DNA of 64,000 bases from Bdellovibrionia bacterium (GCA_030424715.1 JAUHWH010000001.1:186001-250000); one strand, 5' to 3'; positions 40,372 through 50,197 are shown, numbered from the stretch's first letter. The notes: generated from the sequence alone by a model not told the origin. Program-made: numbers and translations.

Positions 40372-41688
40372 TCAGAACTGGATTTTTGCCAACAGGGCGC
40401 GCGCCATCTCGATATTTTCTGGGGATACGTAAACCCGCTCGATGGTTCTCGCCCCTTCGTATTTTTGAAAGATTTCGGTGCATTCATCGATACTCACCGG
40501 TTTGCCATGGGGATCGTAAGGGTCCACCACAAAAATATTGAGTGAGTCTTCTTCTGGCGAGATACCATGATATTTCGATAGACGGCTTTTAGAGCTGGCC
40601 ATAATGGTTTCAATGCCCGCCCCATTGAGGGTCTCTCGAATTTTCTCTGTTCGGTTGGAGGCTCCGGTCACATGGTTCTCAAAAAGAACCTTAAAGGAGT
40701 TACGGTTAGATATCCGCTTGGCCCAAGGGTTCTTAGAGTGGGTCATGTTTTCATAAAGTGAAAAATCTGTGGCTGAAAGATATTGATTGATATCCGAAGG
40801 CAATTTGTATTCACAGTCGTCCGAGGTCAGATAACGAAATAGCATCTCTTCGTAAATGATACTTTTGTGATGAAAATACACCATCAAATACATATGGTGC
40901 CGCGATAAGAGAAAGTCATCGAACGTGTAGATGGCTCGACGATCCAAAGCGAGATGAACTTTGTCGTCTTTGATATGGTACTTAAAGTTTCCTAAAAGCC
41001 AGTTGAGCTCGACCTTCCCATAACTGGTTCCACAAAAATAAGCATCACGGGGCAAGTAGTCCATGCGATCCACGTCGACTTCAGAGCTGACCAGTTGACT
41101 AAAAATAACTCTAAAATCCAAACCCTGGTCCACAAAAAAGTCGTCTTCATCGGGCAAGCCTTTATCGATCAGACACGCAATATGGTAAGGGGTGAATTCT
41201 TGAAAGGCACTCGCCAATACCTGAGTTAAAGGAGAGTCGGTGATAAATTTAATGGTGTAGTCTTCATGATTGGCTTGCCGATCTGTAGAATTGATTAGGC
41301 TTGCTTGCCCAAGCTTTTGCCCCTTCTTTTTGTAAACGTCGACACCGAGTTCAGAGAGCATGGGCATGACCTCTTCCGTGGTGTGGCTCAGCGGACCGTG
41401 GCCAATATCATGGAGCAGAGCTCCCAATCGCAAAACCTGTCGAAAATCCGATTTTTTCTTGGCACTGCTAAAAGTAAAATCTTTGAAAATAAAATCGAAG
41501 GCAACACCCGCCAAGTAAGACACCCCTAAAGAGTGAATGTACCGACTGTGCGTCGCCCCAGGAAAGCTGAACTCTGAGAAGCCCAGTTGCTTGATCATCC
41601 GAAGTCGCTGGAAAGCCGGCGAATCAATCACCCGCGTCTCACTTTTTGAGATTGTCAGGGTTCCATGAATGGGATCTCGAATTTCCAA
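40372..41688 (-). CDS. HD-domain phosphohydrolase (dNTPase/SAMHD1-like)
   Basis: About 438 residues from a TTG at 41688 preceded by GGAGG, which puts the start at EIRDPIHGTLTIS, the family N-terminus; in-frame ATGs at 41712 and 41721 would add a short Cys-rich leader not expected in the family. Conserved elements: FQRLRMIKQLGFSEFSFPGATHSRYIHSLGVS (HSRYxHSLG His), the HD pair in LLHDIGHGPLSHTTEE, and DVDRMDYLPRDAYF. The YwfO/SAMHD1-like group includes dNTP triphosphohydrolases; the exact substrate is not clear. It stands two genes away from thyA-folA (divergent), a nucleotide-metabolism context. Confidence 0.9.
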   Translation of the reverse strand: MEIRDPIHGTLTISKSETRVIDSPAFQRLRMIKQLGFSEFSFPGATHSRYIHSLGVSYLAGVAFDFIFKDFTFSSAKKKSDFRQVLRLGALLHDIGHGPLSHTTEEVMPMLSELGVDVYKKKGQKLGQASLINSTDRQANHEDYTIKFITDSPLTQVLASAFQEFTPYHIACLIDKGLPDEDDFFVDQGLDFRVIFSQLVSSEVDVDRMDYLPRDAYFCGTSYGKVELNWLLGNFKYHIKDDKVHLALDRRAIYTFDDFLLSRHHMYLMVYFHHKSIIYEEMLFRYLTSDDCEYKLPSDINQYLSATDFSLYENMTHSKNPWAKRISNRNSFKVLFENHVTGASNRTEKIRETLNGAGIETIMASSKSRLSKYHGISPEEDSLNIFVVDPYDPHGKPVSIDECTEIFQKYEGARTIERVYVSPENIEMARALLAKIQF

Positions 41689-41863
41689 AGTGCCTCCACA
41701 ACATGCCCGCATAATAAACATTATATAGACGATCCATGTCTATTTGATTCGAAAGAGAATGTCACCCCTCAGCAATAAGCTTTTTTCAGAACCTTTGATG
41801 AAATTTAAATATTTAATATTATTAGCTTTTCCAGGAGCCCTCAGAATAGGCATAGGAGCCTTA

Positions 41864-41893
41864 TTGTGTCGGATTCCATCACAATGATATGAA
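41864..41893 (+). promoter_or_regulatory. Possible promoter of thyA-folA
   Basis: TTGTGT (41864-41869), 18 bases, TATGAA (41888-41893). Moderate matches to -35 and -10; it would start transcription about 25 bases before the thyA ATG. Confidence 0.35.
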
Positions 41894-41925
41894 TATCTCC
41901 ACATCACGAAGAAAGGAGTCTGTCG

Positions 41926-42717
41926 ATGCAAACCTACCTCAATATGGTCAAACACATTTTAGAACATGGCACCCCCAAAGAGGACCGCACCGGTACAGGC
42001 ACCCTCAGTGTTTTCGGCTATCAGGCGCGCTACAGCTTGGATCGCTTCCCCCTGCTCACCACCAAAAAAGTCCATCTGAAATCTATTATTCATGAACTGT
42101 TGTGGTTTCTCTCTGGAGACTCCAATATCAATTACCTTAAGGAACACAAGGTTCGCATTTGGGATGAGTGGGCGGATGAGAACGGCGACCTGGGCCCAGT
42201 CTATGGAGTGCAATGGCGCTCGTGGAAAACTCCGGACGGCAACACTGTCGATCAAATTGCCAACGTGGTGGAGCAAATAAAAACCAATCCGGATTCCAGA
42301 AGACATCTTGTGGTGGCCTTCAACCCCGGAGAGCTCGACAAAATGGCCTTGCCTCCTTGCCACGCCTTTTTTCAGTTCTACGTGAACGGCGACAAATTGT
42401 CTTGTCAACTTTACCAGCGCAGTGCCGACGTCTTTTTGGGTGTTCCTTTTAACATCGCCAGCTACGCCCTACTCACCATGATGGTGGCCCAGGTCTGTGG
42501 CCTTAAAGCCCACGAGTTTATCCACACTTTAGGAGATGCCCATATCTACAGTAACCATATGGAGCAAGTGAAGCTGCAACTCAGCCGAACGCCGAAGACG
42601 CCACCCATTATGAAGATCAACCCTGATGTGAAAAGCATTTTTGATTTTAAGTACGAGGATTTCACTCTTGAAGAATATGATCCCCACCCCCGCATTGCCG
42701 CCACGGTGGCCGTATGA
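41926..42717 (+). CDS. thyA: Thymidylate synthase ThyA
   Basis: 263 residues, like E. coli ThyA (264). Converts dUMP and methylene-tetrahydrofolate to dTMP and dihydrofolate. [17 protein letters not shown], the [10 protein letters not shown] substrate loop, catalytic Cys145 in [32 protein letters not shown], and [12 protein letters not shown] are all conserved. AAAGGAG precedes the ATG. It overlaps folA as ATGA, so the enzyme that makes dihydrofolate is coupled to the one that recycles it. Confidence 0.97.
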   Translation: MQTYLNMVKHILEHGTPKEDRTGTGTLSVFGYQARYSLDRFPLLTTKKVHLKSIIHELLWFLSGDSNINYLKEHKVRIWDEWADENGDLGPVYGVQWRSWKTPDGNTVDQIANVVEQIKTNPDSRRHLVVAFNPGELDKMALPPCHAFFQFYVNGDKLSCQLYQRSADVFLGVPFNIASYALLTMMVAQVCGLKAHEFIHTLGDAHIYSNHMEQVKLQLSRTPKTPPIMKINPDVKSIFDFKYEDFTLEEYDPHPRIAATVAV

Positions 42718-43208
42718 TTTTGTCCCATATCGCTGCCATCGCAAAAAACAAAGTGATCGGTGTTGATGGTGACCTGCCCTGGGACATCCCAGAGGACATG
42801 AAGTATTTTCGTCAAAAAACCTCGGGCCATATTATTGTAATGGGCCGAAAAACATTCGAGTCTTTCCCGAAACCATTGAAAAATCGACTGCATGTGGTGA
42901 TCACGCGCCAAAAGGATTACAAAGCCCCAGAAGGTGTCCAAGTGTTTGGTACTATTGATGAGGCCCTCGCCTATTGCAAAACCCAAGTGCCACATTGGAA
43001 AGACGAGGTCTTTATTATCGGTGGTGGAGAGATCTACAAACAGACTCTCAAGCAAGCGGATCAATTGTATTTGACCCTGATTGATCAAGAGTACCCAGGT
43101 GATGCCAAATACCCTGATTTCGAAGACGACTTTATCATCGCTGACAAAGAAGACCACCACGGCCCCACCCCATTTTCGTTCTGCCTCTTCACCAAAAAAG
43201 AACTCTGA
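42714..43208 (+). CDS. folA: Dihydrofolate reductase FolA
   Basis: 164 residues. Reduces dihydrofolate with [32 protein letters not shown] (catalytic acid at DMKYF), [12 protein letters not shown], the cofactor loop [14 protein letters not shown] and [16 protein letters not shown] are conserved. ATGA overlap with thyA. Downstream, 43209-43388 is about 180 bases with no gene and no clear terminator. Confidence 0.96.
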   Translation: MILSHIAAIAKNKVIGVDGDLPWDIPEDMKYFRQKTSGHIIVMGRKTFESFPKPLKNRLHVVITRQKDYKAPEGVQVFGTIDEALAYCKTQVPHWKDEVFIIGGGEIYKQTLKQADQLYLTLIDQEYPGDAKYPDFEDDFIIADKEDHHGPTPFSFCLFTKKEL

Positions 43209-43388
43209 GCTCGTCTGTAGCCCCCAGATCTACGATGTCGTCCCGAGGCGAAGCCGACCGACCTCACTGACTAAAATTTTGACAACTCACTAACCATTTT
43301 TGGACAGACTGTCTCAAAATGAAATCACGCCGTTGTACCGTGGTCCGTGGCTTGCATTTAGTATAAGCGTATTCATTTGGAGGATTTC

Positions 43389-44081
43389 ATGGGAAATCAA
43401 TTTGTTCGTTTATTCTTAACTATAACTCTCGCCGTTGTGGGGGGAATCAGCATCGTTCAGGCCGAAGTGACTGGCGCGTCTTGCAAGACTCACCTGAAAA
43501 GAGCGGTGATCCCCAATGATCTCGCATTAGAGATCAGCCGCCACTACGGATCTCCCCAAACCACTCAATTGCGTTTCTACAAGCTCAGAGACGGCATGAA
43601 CCTGCGGGTTCGTAACTATATATTCACCGCTAGAAATGTTCTAAAACAGTGTGAAAAATATTGTGGTGGATTACCCAACTTTAACTGTAGCGCTTTGCAG
43701 AAAGGCACACCAAAACAAATTCATCTCTTCACTAAAAACGATGATCACATGGCCGACTCGTTACGTCCCGCCACTGCTGCCAACGAGGCCCCTGAAAGCG
43801 CCGCTGAAGAGGCGGCTGCAGATAAAGCTCTTGCCGCCCAGCTAACAAACGAAGACACTGTGATGGCTCAGACCGTCGCCAGTGGTGACGTCCCCACCAA
43901 AGAGCAGTGCAAATATGATCGCACATCGGAACTCTGCCACCAGTATTACTCCGACGAACCCCAGATCCAACCCAACTTGCCCCCCATCATCACTCCCATC
44001 GCTGTGGACGATTGCGACTATGAAACCGCGGCTGACAATCCCGCTTGCTACCAACCAGAACCCATCACTAGCGAGATATAA
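43389..44081 (+). CDS. Exported Cys-containing protein, unknown function
   Basis: 230 residues from the ATG at 43389, with GGAGG at 43379-43383. Signal peptide ends SIVQA. The mature protein has Cys in GASCKTHL, LKQCEKYCGG, FNCSAL, KEQCKYD, ELCHQYY, DDCDYE and NPACYQ, spaced for several disulphides, around an Ala/Glu-rich low-complexity stretch (about 140-175). No family recognised. TTAGTATAAG at 43358-43367 may be the -10 region. Confidence 0.65.
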   Translation: MGNQFVRLFLTITLAVVGGISIVQAEVTGASCKTHLKRAVIPNDLALEISRHYGSPQTTQLRFYKLRDGMNLRVRNYIFTARNVLKQCEKYCGGLPNFNCSALQKGTPKQIHLFTKNDDHMADSLRPATAANEAPESAAEEAAADKALAAQLTNEDTVMAQTVASGDVPTKEQCKYDRTSELCHQYYSDEPQIQPNLPPIITPIAVDDCDYETAADNPACYQPEPITSEI

Positions 44082-44098
44082 AATCAACTAGCAATAAA

Positions 44099-44120
44099 AA
44101 AGGCCTCGTGTGAGGCCTTT
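44099..44120. terminator. Bidirectional rho-independent terminator
   Basis: AAAGGCCTC / GAGGCCTTT, nine base pairs, loop GTGT. On the minus strand it is followed by TTTTTTATT, so it mainly terminates the gene at 44146-46050; on the plus strand it follows the exported-protein gene ending at 44081. Confidence 0.85.
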
Positions 44121-44145
44121 GACATTTTCAAAATAGCGAACAGTC

Positions 44146-46050
44146 TTACAGCTCTGAATTACTGCCTTCTGGACCATCTCCAGCATCGCTGTCTTGTCGG
44201 TAAGTCGCCCTTGCCGATACATCGTGGGTGCAACGGTAATCTTTTAAAAAGTGACTGTTTTCGAATTCGGCAGGACTCATTGTGTCTGTGCCACCACTTT
44301 TTAAATTATCCCACGTAATACGCTCAACAATCCGACTTTCGGAATTCCCAGTGTCATCGTTAAAGCCCGTGTTCACTCGGGGTTTTTCGTAGCCAGTCAC
44401 CAAAACACACATGCCCGTTAGCTTGTTTTTAGCAAGAATCGGTTGATCGTTTGAGGTGTTGCGGATGGCATTGGGGTCAGTGATGTCATGATACTTACAG
44501 TCCGATTCTTCGACCGACTTTAGCTCCTGCAAACAAGCCCGCATGCTCGCTCGAGCCGCACTGGCGGCCTGACGCAAAGCCACTTCAGAGCCAACTCGCT
44601 CGTTGATAACAGGAGGCTGTTCGGCTCTTGCAATGGTGGCCGCCGCCGACTTAAACCCCTCATGGTTTTTCGAGTTACAAAAGGCTCGGCGGAACTGACC
44701 AGCACTTAATCCCGTTACAGCTTTAAACTCGTTTTCTTCTTGCGTACTGAGAGCCTTGGATTTCTTCACTTTCTCAATCAAATCCTCGCCCAGCTCAGAT
44801 GCCGGACGCGGTGAACCAGCGACTGACTCTCGGCCCTCAAACTTCATCGTACATGTCTTAACCGCACCGCTATTGTAGCGACTTTGAATAACCGCTCTTT
44901 GGTCTTGGTTTTTTCGGCGCGCCTCATTGATCTTGGCGCCAAGCTGATTGGCCGGTATCGATGTGTCTTTGCGAATACGGTCAATAATTTTATTCAATCG
45001 AGCTTCGTGATCATCAAGCTTTTGCCTAACACAGGCTCCCCAAAAACCATTATTGACCTCTTCTGATCCAGGAAAATTGAAAGTTCTAGTATCTCGCACG
45101 GTAGCGCCGACTCCTGGTGCTGCCATATCTTCAATATTACAAATGCCCACGACAGGTGTCGTTTGAGTGAGCGATCGACGACCACAGACGTTCATTGCCA
45201 GTGTTGTCATCTGACGCCAAAAGGGGTTGTTCGAGGTGTGAGCATCACCGGCGTCCACGGTTTCTGGTTTTCGCGCTTGCTGCTTACGACGAACTAGTTC
45301 GTCGGCGACCTTCTCGCAGTTCTCACCCTCTGGTGGATCTGCGACGGCAGGTGGTGTCGCTACACCGGCCTTGGCCAAAGCGCCCTTGGCTTGGATACAC
45401 CACTCACGAGTGGCCCGTTTACCTTGATTACACCAGGCCTCAACGCCTTTAGTGCCTTCTTCCATAAGACGACGGATGGTTCGACATTCATCCCCAGTTC
45501 CTAATTTGCAGCGGCGGAGCGTGTTCAACAGCAAGTCTTGGTTGGCCTTCTCCTGCCCCTGTTTCACACAAGCGGGCGTGCTATTGGTACCACAACACAG
45601 GGCCATCTCTCCACCGGAGGTGCGGCGCATACAGGTGTAGATGGCACAAGGGTTTTGCCCTCTTGGACACTTATTAAGGTCACCAAAATCTTGTCGATTG
45701 ATGAAGTTTTGAAAACCCTCGGACGTGTCGTAAATATAACCAATGTTAAGCGTCGGAACAGCATCGGCACTCTCGATAAAAAGATTCATAAAAGGAGAAG
45801 CAGCGCTGCGCCCACCCGATGACATCTTTAACACCAGCTTGTTGAGGGTTTTTAGATAGACCCGTTGTTGCTTCTTACTGAGTCCATGAAACCATTGGTT
45901 TTCGAACTGAAGGGTCACCTTATTTTTAGACAGATTCGCATCACTTTTAATTTTTTTTGACCTTACGCCAACGCGCTTAGATGATTTGGCATCAGCGATA
46001 CCGGTCCATAGAGTAAAAGTACAAAATAGAGTAATAATAGCCTTGAGCAT
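44146..46050 (-). CDS. Large exported Cys-rich protein, unknown function
   Basis: 634 residues from the ATG at 46050 (GGAGGG upstream; an upstream ATG at 46098 is less good). Signal peptide: LKAIITLFCTFTLWTGIADA. Around 145-190 there is a dense Cys cluster (NKCPRGQNPCAIYTC, ALCCGTN, PACVKQ) and further Cys pairs along the chain (RRCKLGTGDECR, AWCNQGKR, EWCIQAK, CKYHDI). The middle is helical and charged. Many disulphides are expected, so it is probably periplasmic or extracellular. Unknown family; opposite in orientation to its two exported neighbours. Confidence 0.65.
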   Translation of the reverse strand: MLKAIITLFCTFTLWTGIADAKSSKRVGVRSKKIKSDANLSKNKVTLQFENQWFHGLSKKQQRVYLKTLNKLVLKMSSGGRSAASPFMNLFIESADAVPTLNIGYIYDTSEGFQNFINRQDFGDLNKCPRGQNPCAIYTCMRRTSGGEMALCCGTNSTPACVKQGQEKANQDLLLNTLRRCKLGTGDECRTIRRLMEEGTKGVEAWCNQGKRATREWCIQAKGALAKAGVATPPAVADPPEGENCEKVADELVRRKQQARKPETVDAGDAHTSNNPFWRQMTTLAMNVCGRRSLTQTTPVVGICNIEDMAAPGVGATVRDTRTFNFPGSEEVNNGFWGACVRQKLDDHEARLNKIIDRIRKDTSIPANQLGAKINEARRKNQDQRAVIQSRYNSGAVKTCTMKFEGRESVAGSPRPASELGEDLIEKVKKSKALSTQEENEFKAVTGLSAGQFRRAFCNSKNHEGFKSAAATIARAEQPPVINERVGSEVALRQAASAARASMRACLQELKSVEESDCKYHDITDPNAIRNTSNDQPILAKNKLTGMCVLVTGYEKPRVNTGFNDDTGNSESRIVERITWDNLKSGGTDTMSPAEFENSHFLKDYRCTHDVSARATYRQDSDAGDGPEGSNSEL

Positions 46051-46191
46051 ACGCCCTCCGTTATTTAGAGTTTGCCAACCTCGGGCTTGAAACACCACGG
46101 AATCATGGAAATTAAGCCATTGGTAAGGCCCTCTATACGACCAATGTCCGCCTCTTTCGTCTCAGTATGAGACGGTCTCCCGGCAAAAACG

Positions 46192-46219
46192 TTTTCAACC
46201 TACAAATCTATGATAAAAT
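46192..46219 (+). promoter_or_regulatory. Candidate promoter of the Gly-rich exported protein gene
   Basis: TTTTCA (46192-46197), 16 bases, TAAAAT (46214-46219), about 27 bases before the ATG at 46247, with GGGGG as ribosome-binding site. Upstream at 46159-46173 is an inverted repeat, GTCTCA-GTA-TGAGAC, that might be an operator. Confidence 0.5.
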
Positions 46220-46246
46220 TTAGGGGCTTATTCAATCGGGGGATTT

Positions 46247-47719
46247 ATGGCAACACGACAGTATTTATGGCTCCTTACCCTGATTTTGCTACTCAGTATG
46301 CCGTCCTTATGTTTTGCTAGTCAGGTCACCATTGACGACGACAAATGTTTCGCAGGATATGCCGAGGAACTCGATTCCTCAGGTTTTACCTTTGTGTTTA
46401 AGAACTGCCTTCACTCGCTCACTGGTGGCACAGGTGGAAGCACCCTAAGCAGCAACGAACACATCATAGCCTTAAAGAAAAAGCCAAAATCTGATCTCTC
46501 CAAAGGTGCTAGCCGCAGAGCTATGGAGGTCTATTACGAGAACAAATTTTGTGGCGAGTCAGGAAAACTCGGTGATGCCCCATGCACCAGACTTGGTCAA
46601 TTGGCCCGGATCACCCCGATGGGTATGTACGCTTACAATTGCACCGGACATAGTAACAGTAAATGTACGACCATCAGCACGGCCATTCGAGACGTGCTGA
46701 AGATATGTGATGACAACAACAGAAGTAAGAATTTTTGCAACAAAATCATTGGTGATTTTTTGAATTCACAGGCTTGCTCCAATGCCTCCAGTGAAGCCAA
46801 ATGCCGCGCTCACTTCGTCAGTCGATTGCCGGGTGAGACTTGCCATATCAGTAATTACGATGCAAAGACCTGTGCTGGACCTTTTGCGGGAGAAGTCGGT
46901 ACGGCGGGCATCTCTGACACGGAACTGGCGGACCCTATTGTTGAACCCATCAACGACGCCAGTGACACCGGTAACCCAGGCCCTAACGACCCTCCGATTA
47001 CAGATGCCGATGCGCAAGACCTCGCCGAAGTCACAGACCAGGTCGCCCAGCAGGTGTTTGGTGGCGGAGGAATGGCGGGCTTTGGTAGCAATATCGGAGG
47101 CGCTAGCAACGGCAACTTGAATGTTCCCAACCCACAAGTGAACAACCCCACGGCCAATGGACCAGGCGTGAGTGGTGATTTCTCTGGCGCTGGACTGAAC
47201 CCGGGTTCAAGCTCAGCCTTGCCTGCCACGGCACGCTTGTTCCCGCCCACCCGAGGTCGCCCTGGTGGCGCCTCGAAAGGCGGAGGAGCCGCACCAGCGG
47301 CTGGCGGTGGTGGTGGTGCCGGAGGTGGCGGTGCCATTGGTGGCGGCGGTGTAAACCCAGGAGGCAACCCTGGTGGGAGCCGACGTCGTGGCGGCGGTGG
47401 CGGCGTGAGTCGCCTAAATGGCCTCGCCAAAAGTATGAACTCCGGTTTTATCGGAACCGACGGTGCATCCAGCGGTGGCAGCGGAGCTGCGTCCTCCCAA
47501 GTACAAAGTCCACTGAACCGTAAGGTACGCGCACAAATCCAACGCAACAATGCCCTTGAGGCCGCCAGACGTGCCAGTATTCAGAAAGCCTTTAATAAGA
47601 ACCTGAACCGCAGTGGAGCCCGCGATCTTCTTATGAAAGCATCATTCTTCCCGAGCCACACCGAGGTCTACTTGCAGCTAAACCAAAACGCTGACCTCCT
47701 GGACGAAAAGGGTCTTTAG
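46247..47719 (+). CDS. Exported protein with Gly-rich repetitive region, unknown function
   Basis: 490 residues. Signal peptide of about 25 residues ending LCFAS. The N-terminal third carries paired Cys (DDKCFAGY, FKNCLH, KFCGESG, APCTRLG, YNCTGHSNSKC, LKICDD, KNFCNK, QACSN) around a probable disulphide-rich domain. From about 240 it becomes disordered: Asp/Pro/Asn-rich, then a Gly/Ala stretch (near 340-390: PAAGGGGGAGGGG, GGGGVNPGG). The C-terminus is helical and basic. Unknown family; possibly a surface or matrix protein. Followed by a tandem repeat and a terminator. Confidence 0.65.
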   Translation: MATRQYLWLLTLILLLSMPSLCFASQVTIDDDKCFAGYAEELDSSGFTFVFKNCLHSLTGGTGGSTLSSNEHIIALKKKPKSDLSKGASRRAMEVYYENKFCGESGKLGDAPCTRLGQLARITPMGMYAYNCTGHSNSKCTTISTAIRDVLKICDDNNRSKNFCNKIIGDFLNSQACSNASSEAKCRAHFVSRLPGETCHISNYDAKTCAGPFAGEVGTAGISDTELADPIVEPINDASDTGNPGPNDPPITDADAQDLAEVTDQVAQQVFGGGGMAGFGSNIGGASNGNLNVPNPQVNNPTANGPGVSGDFSGAGLNPGSSSALPATARLFPPTRGRPGGASKGGGAAPAAGGGGGAGGGGAIGGGGVNPGGNPGGSRRRGGGGGVSRLNGLAKSMNSGFIGTDGASSGGSGAASSQVQSPLNRKVRAQIQRNNALEAARRASIQKAFNKNLNRSGARDLLMKASFFPSHTEVYLQLNQNADLLDEKGL

Positions 47720-47791
47720 TAAAGAGACCTTCTTCACATATATATAGAGAGAGATCGTGTATGTGGAGGATCGAGTGTGTCTCTCTCCCAC

Positions 47792-47855
<64 letters not shown>

Positions 47856-47887
47856 AAAGAGCTCTTAATTCTCCTTTTGGTTGCAAC

Positions 47888-47921
47888 AAAAAGAGAGTTG
47901 GCCCAATTTCTCTCTTTTTTT
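47888..47921 (+). terminator. Rho-independent terminator after the repeat
   Basis: AAAAAGAGAG (47888-47897) pairs with CTCTCTTTTT (47910-47919), with TTG/CAA extending inside the loop, and a run of T follows. It ends the transcript of the Gly-rich exported protein gene together with the tandem repeat. Confidence 0.75.
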
Positions 47922-48028
47922 GCGTCTCTAAAGGTCTAGTTCCTTCAGGAGCAAATCGCTCATCTCAAAATCATCAAGGTTTCGTACCTGGCTTTGGTCG
48001 AGAAGTGTAAAGAAATGGGATTTTTCCT

Positions 48029-48055
48029 TAAAGTCCCATAGTGAAACACCGATGA
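48029..48055 (+). promoter_or_regulatory. Candidate sigma-28 (FliA) promoter of flagellin 48141-48986
   Basis: TAAAGTCC (48029-48036), 11 bases, ACCGATGA (48048-48055). Each half matches the consensus TAAAGTTT / GCCGATAA in six of eight positions with exact spacing. The leader to the ATG is about 80 bases. The stretch 47922-48028 shows nothing else. Confidence 0.75.
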
Positions 48056-48140
48056 GCATGTTGATAGGAAAATGCCCTATGGAGTTAATTAACTCCTGCA
48101 TCAACGGAACTGATGTATCAATACTTTCAAGGAGGAAGTC

Positions 48141-48986
48141 ATGGGCCTACGAATTAATACGAACACGGCGTCTTTAAACGCACAAAGAAATTTGTACGGA
48201 ACAAAGATAGCCATGGATAAAAGTTTAGAGAAGTTGAGCTCAGGCTACCGGATCAATCGAGCTGGTGATGACGCTGCAGGCTTAGCAATCTCTGAAAATC
48301 TTCGCGGACAGATCGCGGGACTTAAGGTGGCTTGGAGAAATGCCCAAGATGGTGTTTCAATGTTGCAAGTTGCTGAAGGTGGAATGCAAGAGATTTCAAA
48401 TATCTTGATTCGACTCCGTGAACTGGGTGTACAAGCCGCTTCGGACACGATAGGCCCTGTGGAAAGACAACTTCTTGATGTCGAGTTTCAACAACTCATT
48501 GACGAGGTCGATCGAATTGCCGACAGCACTGAATTTAATGGCACGCCATTACTCAGTGGTACCGGCGCGATTCTCGACTTTCAAGTGGGAACTCGAAACG
48601 ATCCAAACATCGATCGCCTCAGCTTTGATGCTTCGAAGGCCGATGCCAACTCGGCAGCACTGGGAGTGAATCTCACTTCGGTGTCGGACAAAGCGTCGGC
48701 GCAAAACTCTCTCGCCGCTATTGATGAAGCCATTGTTGCTACATCAGCCATGCGAGCGGATTTTGGAGCTATGCAGAACCGATTGATGTCAACCATCAAC
48801 AACTTAGCAATCTCTTTGGAGAATATGGCAGCAGCGAACAGTCGAATCCGCGATGTGGATGTGGCAGAAGAAACAGCGAACTTAACGAAGCAGAACATCT
48901 TGCTTCAAGCTGGTACTTCGGTCCTCGCACAAGCGAACCAGACAGCGAAAGCTTCTCTCCAACTCTTGAACAGTACCTTCTCTTAA
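48141..48986 (+). CDS. fliC: Flagellin
   Basis: 281 residues, D0/D1 only. Starts GLRINTNTASLNAQRNLYG; contains LSSGYRINRAGDDAAGLAIS and NAQDGVSMLQVAEGGM; ends SRIRDVDVAEETANLTKQNI and QANQTAKASLQLLNSTFS. Strong AAGGAGG before the ATG. Closest in this window to the following flagellin gene (shared LSSGYRINRA...DDAAGLAISENLR and TEFN-TPLLSGTG). Confidence 0.97.
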   Translation: MGLRINTNTASLNAQRNLYGTKIAMDKSLEKLSSGYRINRAGDDAAGLAISENLRGQIAGLKVAWRNAQDGVSMLQVAEGGMQEISNILIRLRELGVQAASDTIGPVERQLLDVEFQQLIDEVDRIADSTEFNGTPLLSGTGAILDFQVGTRNDPNIDRLSFDASKADANSAALGVNLTSVSDKASAQNSLAAIDEAIVATSAMRADFGAMQNRLMSTINNLAISLENMAAANSRIRDVDVAEETANLTKQNILLQAGTSVLAQANQTAKASLQLLNSTFS

Positions 48987-49343
48987 TCGAGAAGGCGCGG
49001 TCTCTTAGGATAGGTGGAGTCTCGACTCCACTCCTCCTGCTCAAGGCCGGTATTGACCTCATATTCCAATGCCTCCGGGCATTGGCAACCTGCTCTTCAG
49101 GGGCCATATCTTATTTGGTCCCTGTTTTTGGCAACTCACTTTTATCTTTCAGATAAAGGTCAAGGCCCCCGTCGGTCTGCTTCTCTTAATCAAAAGTTAA
49201 AAAACTAGCCTTTATCATTTCAGTACAGTTTCCGATTAAAACTTCGACACAAAGTATTAGGTTTTTTACAGAACGTAAAAAAACGAAACGAAAGACTTCA
49301 CGGCATTCAGGAAGATGCGTGGAGAACTTAGGGGATTTCTAAA
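48987..49343. other. Region between two plus-strand flagellin genes
   Basis: 357 bases holding an inverted repeat GTGGAGTC/GACTCCAC just after the first gene, a good terminator at 49098-49129, another inverted repeat TTTATCT/AGATAAA near 49141-49158, and a lone sigma-28-like -10, CCGATTAA (49232-49239), without a convincing -35. No gene seen. Confidence 0.6.
49098..49129 (+). terminator. Rho-independent terminator after flagellin 48141-48986
   Basis: CAGGGGCCA (49098-49106) and TGGTCCCTG (49116-49124) form a nine-base-pair stem with one G-T pair and a nine-base loop, followed by TTTTT. Confidence 0.8.
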
Positions 49344-50177
49344 ATGTCATTACGAATCGCGACCAACATGCCTTCGATCAACGGTCAACGCCAACTCTTC
49401 AATACCAACTTGAGGATGATGCGTTCACTGGAGCGTCTTAGCTCGGGCTATCGAATCAATCGGGCGTCTGACGATGCTGCAGGCTTGGCGATTTCAGAAA
49501 ACCTACGAGCCCAAATTCGAGGTTTAAAGCAAGCCAACCGCAACGCGCAAGATGGCGTCTCCATGGTGCAAGTCGCTGAGGGTGGTCTTGCCGAGGTCGG
49601 CAACATGCTGATTCGTATGCGGGAGCTATCAATCCAAGCGGCTTCGGACACCGTTGGTGATCGAGAGCGCATTTTTACCAATGCCGAGTTTCAACAATTA
49701 AAAGAAGAAATCCAGAGAATCTCAGAAGTTACAGAATTCAATAGCACACCCTTACTCAGTGGAACCGGTGGTATCTTAGAGTTCCAAATTGGGGTGCACA
49801 ACGATCCTTTTAACGATCGCATTACATTTGATTCCGCGGCAGCCAATGCCACCTTAGGAAGTTTAGGCGTGATTGCAGAAACCGTGTCATCCAAACAGGG
49901 CGCTCAAAACTCACTGGGTGTGATTGATGATGCCATTGTCAAGGTGAACTCCATGCGAGCCAACTTTGGAGCTCTACAGAATCGCTTGGTGATGACCATG
50001 AACAACCTGAACGTGGCCCACGAAAACCTTTCGGCTGCCAACAGTCGCATTCGTGATACAGACGTCGCTGAGGAATCTGCCGAGTTGGCAAAACAAAATA
50101 TTTTAATGCAGTCAGGAGTGTCTGTCCTCGGACAGGCCAACCAGATTAAAAACCTAGCTCTCAAACTTCTGGGGTGA
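49344..50177 (+). CDS. fliC: Flagellin
   Basis: 277 residues, D0/D1 only. Starts SLRIATNMPSINGQRQLFN, contains LSSGYRINRASDDAAGLAIS and NAQDGVSMVQVAEGGL, ends SRIRDTDVAEESAELAKQNI and LGQANQIKNLALKLLG. The ribosome-binding site is weak (AGGGG about ten bases upstream). Fourth flagellin paralogue of the window. Confidence 0.97.
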   Translation: MSLRIATNMPSINGQRQLFNTNLRMMRSLERLSSGYRINRASDDAAGLAISENLRAQIRGLKQANRNAQDGVSMVQVAEGGLAEVGNMLIRMRELSIQAASDTVGDRERIFTNAEFQQLKEEIQRISEVTEFNSTPLLSGTGGILEFQIGVHNDPFNDRITFDSAAANATLGSLGVIAETVSSKQGAQNSLGVIDDAIVKVNSMRANFGALQNRLVMTMNNLNVAHENLSAANSRIRDTDVAEESAELAKQNILMQSGVSVLGQANQIKNLALKLLG

Positions 50178-50197
50178 TCCCGACTCCGGGATCTTTT
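50176..50197 (+). terminator. Terminator overlapping the flagellin stop
   Basis: GATCCCG (50176-50182) and CGGGATC (50187-50193) with a four-base loop, followed by TTTT. The stem begins within the stop codon of the flagellin at 49344-50177. Confidence 0.7.

Noticed and set aside
40136-40483. Overlapping frames on both strands downstream of the HD gene
   Set aside because: Composition unlike neighbouring genes, no start signals, and overlap with the conserved end of the HD protein.
49200-49239. Full sigma-28 promoter for the flagellin at 49344
   Set aside because: Only the -10 (CCGATTAA) is convincing; no TAAAG lies 18-20 bases upstream.
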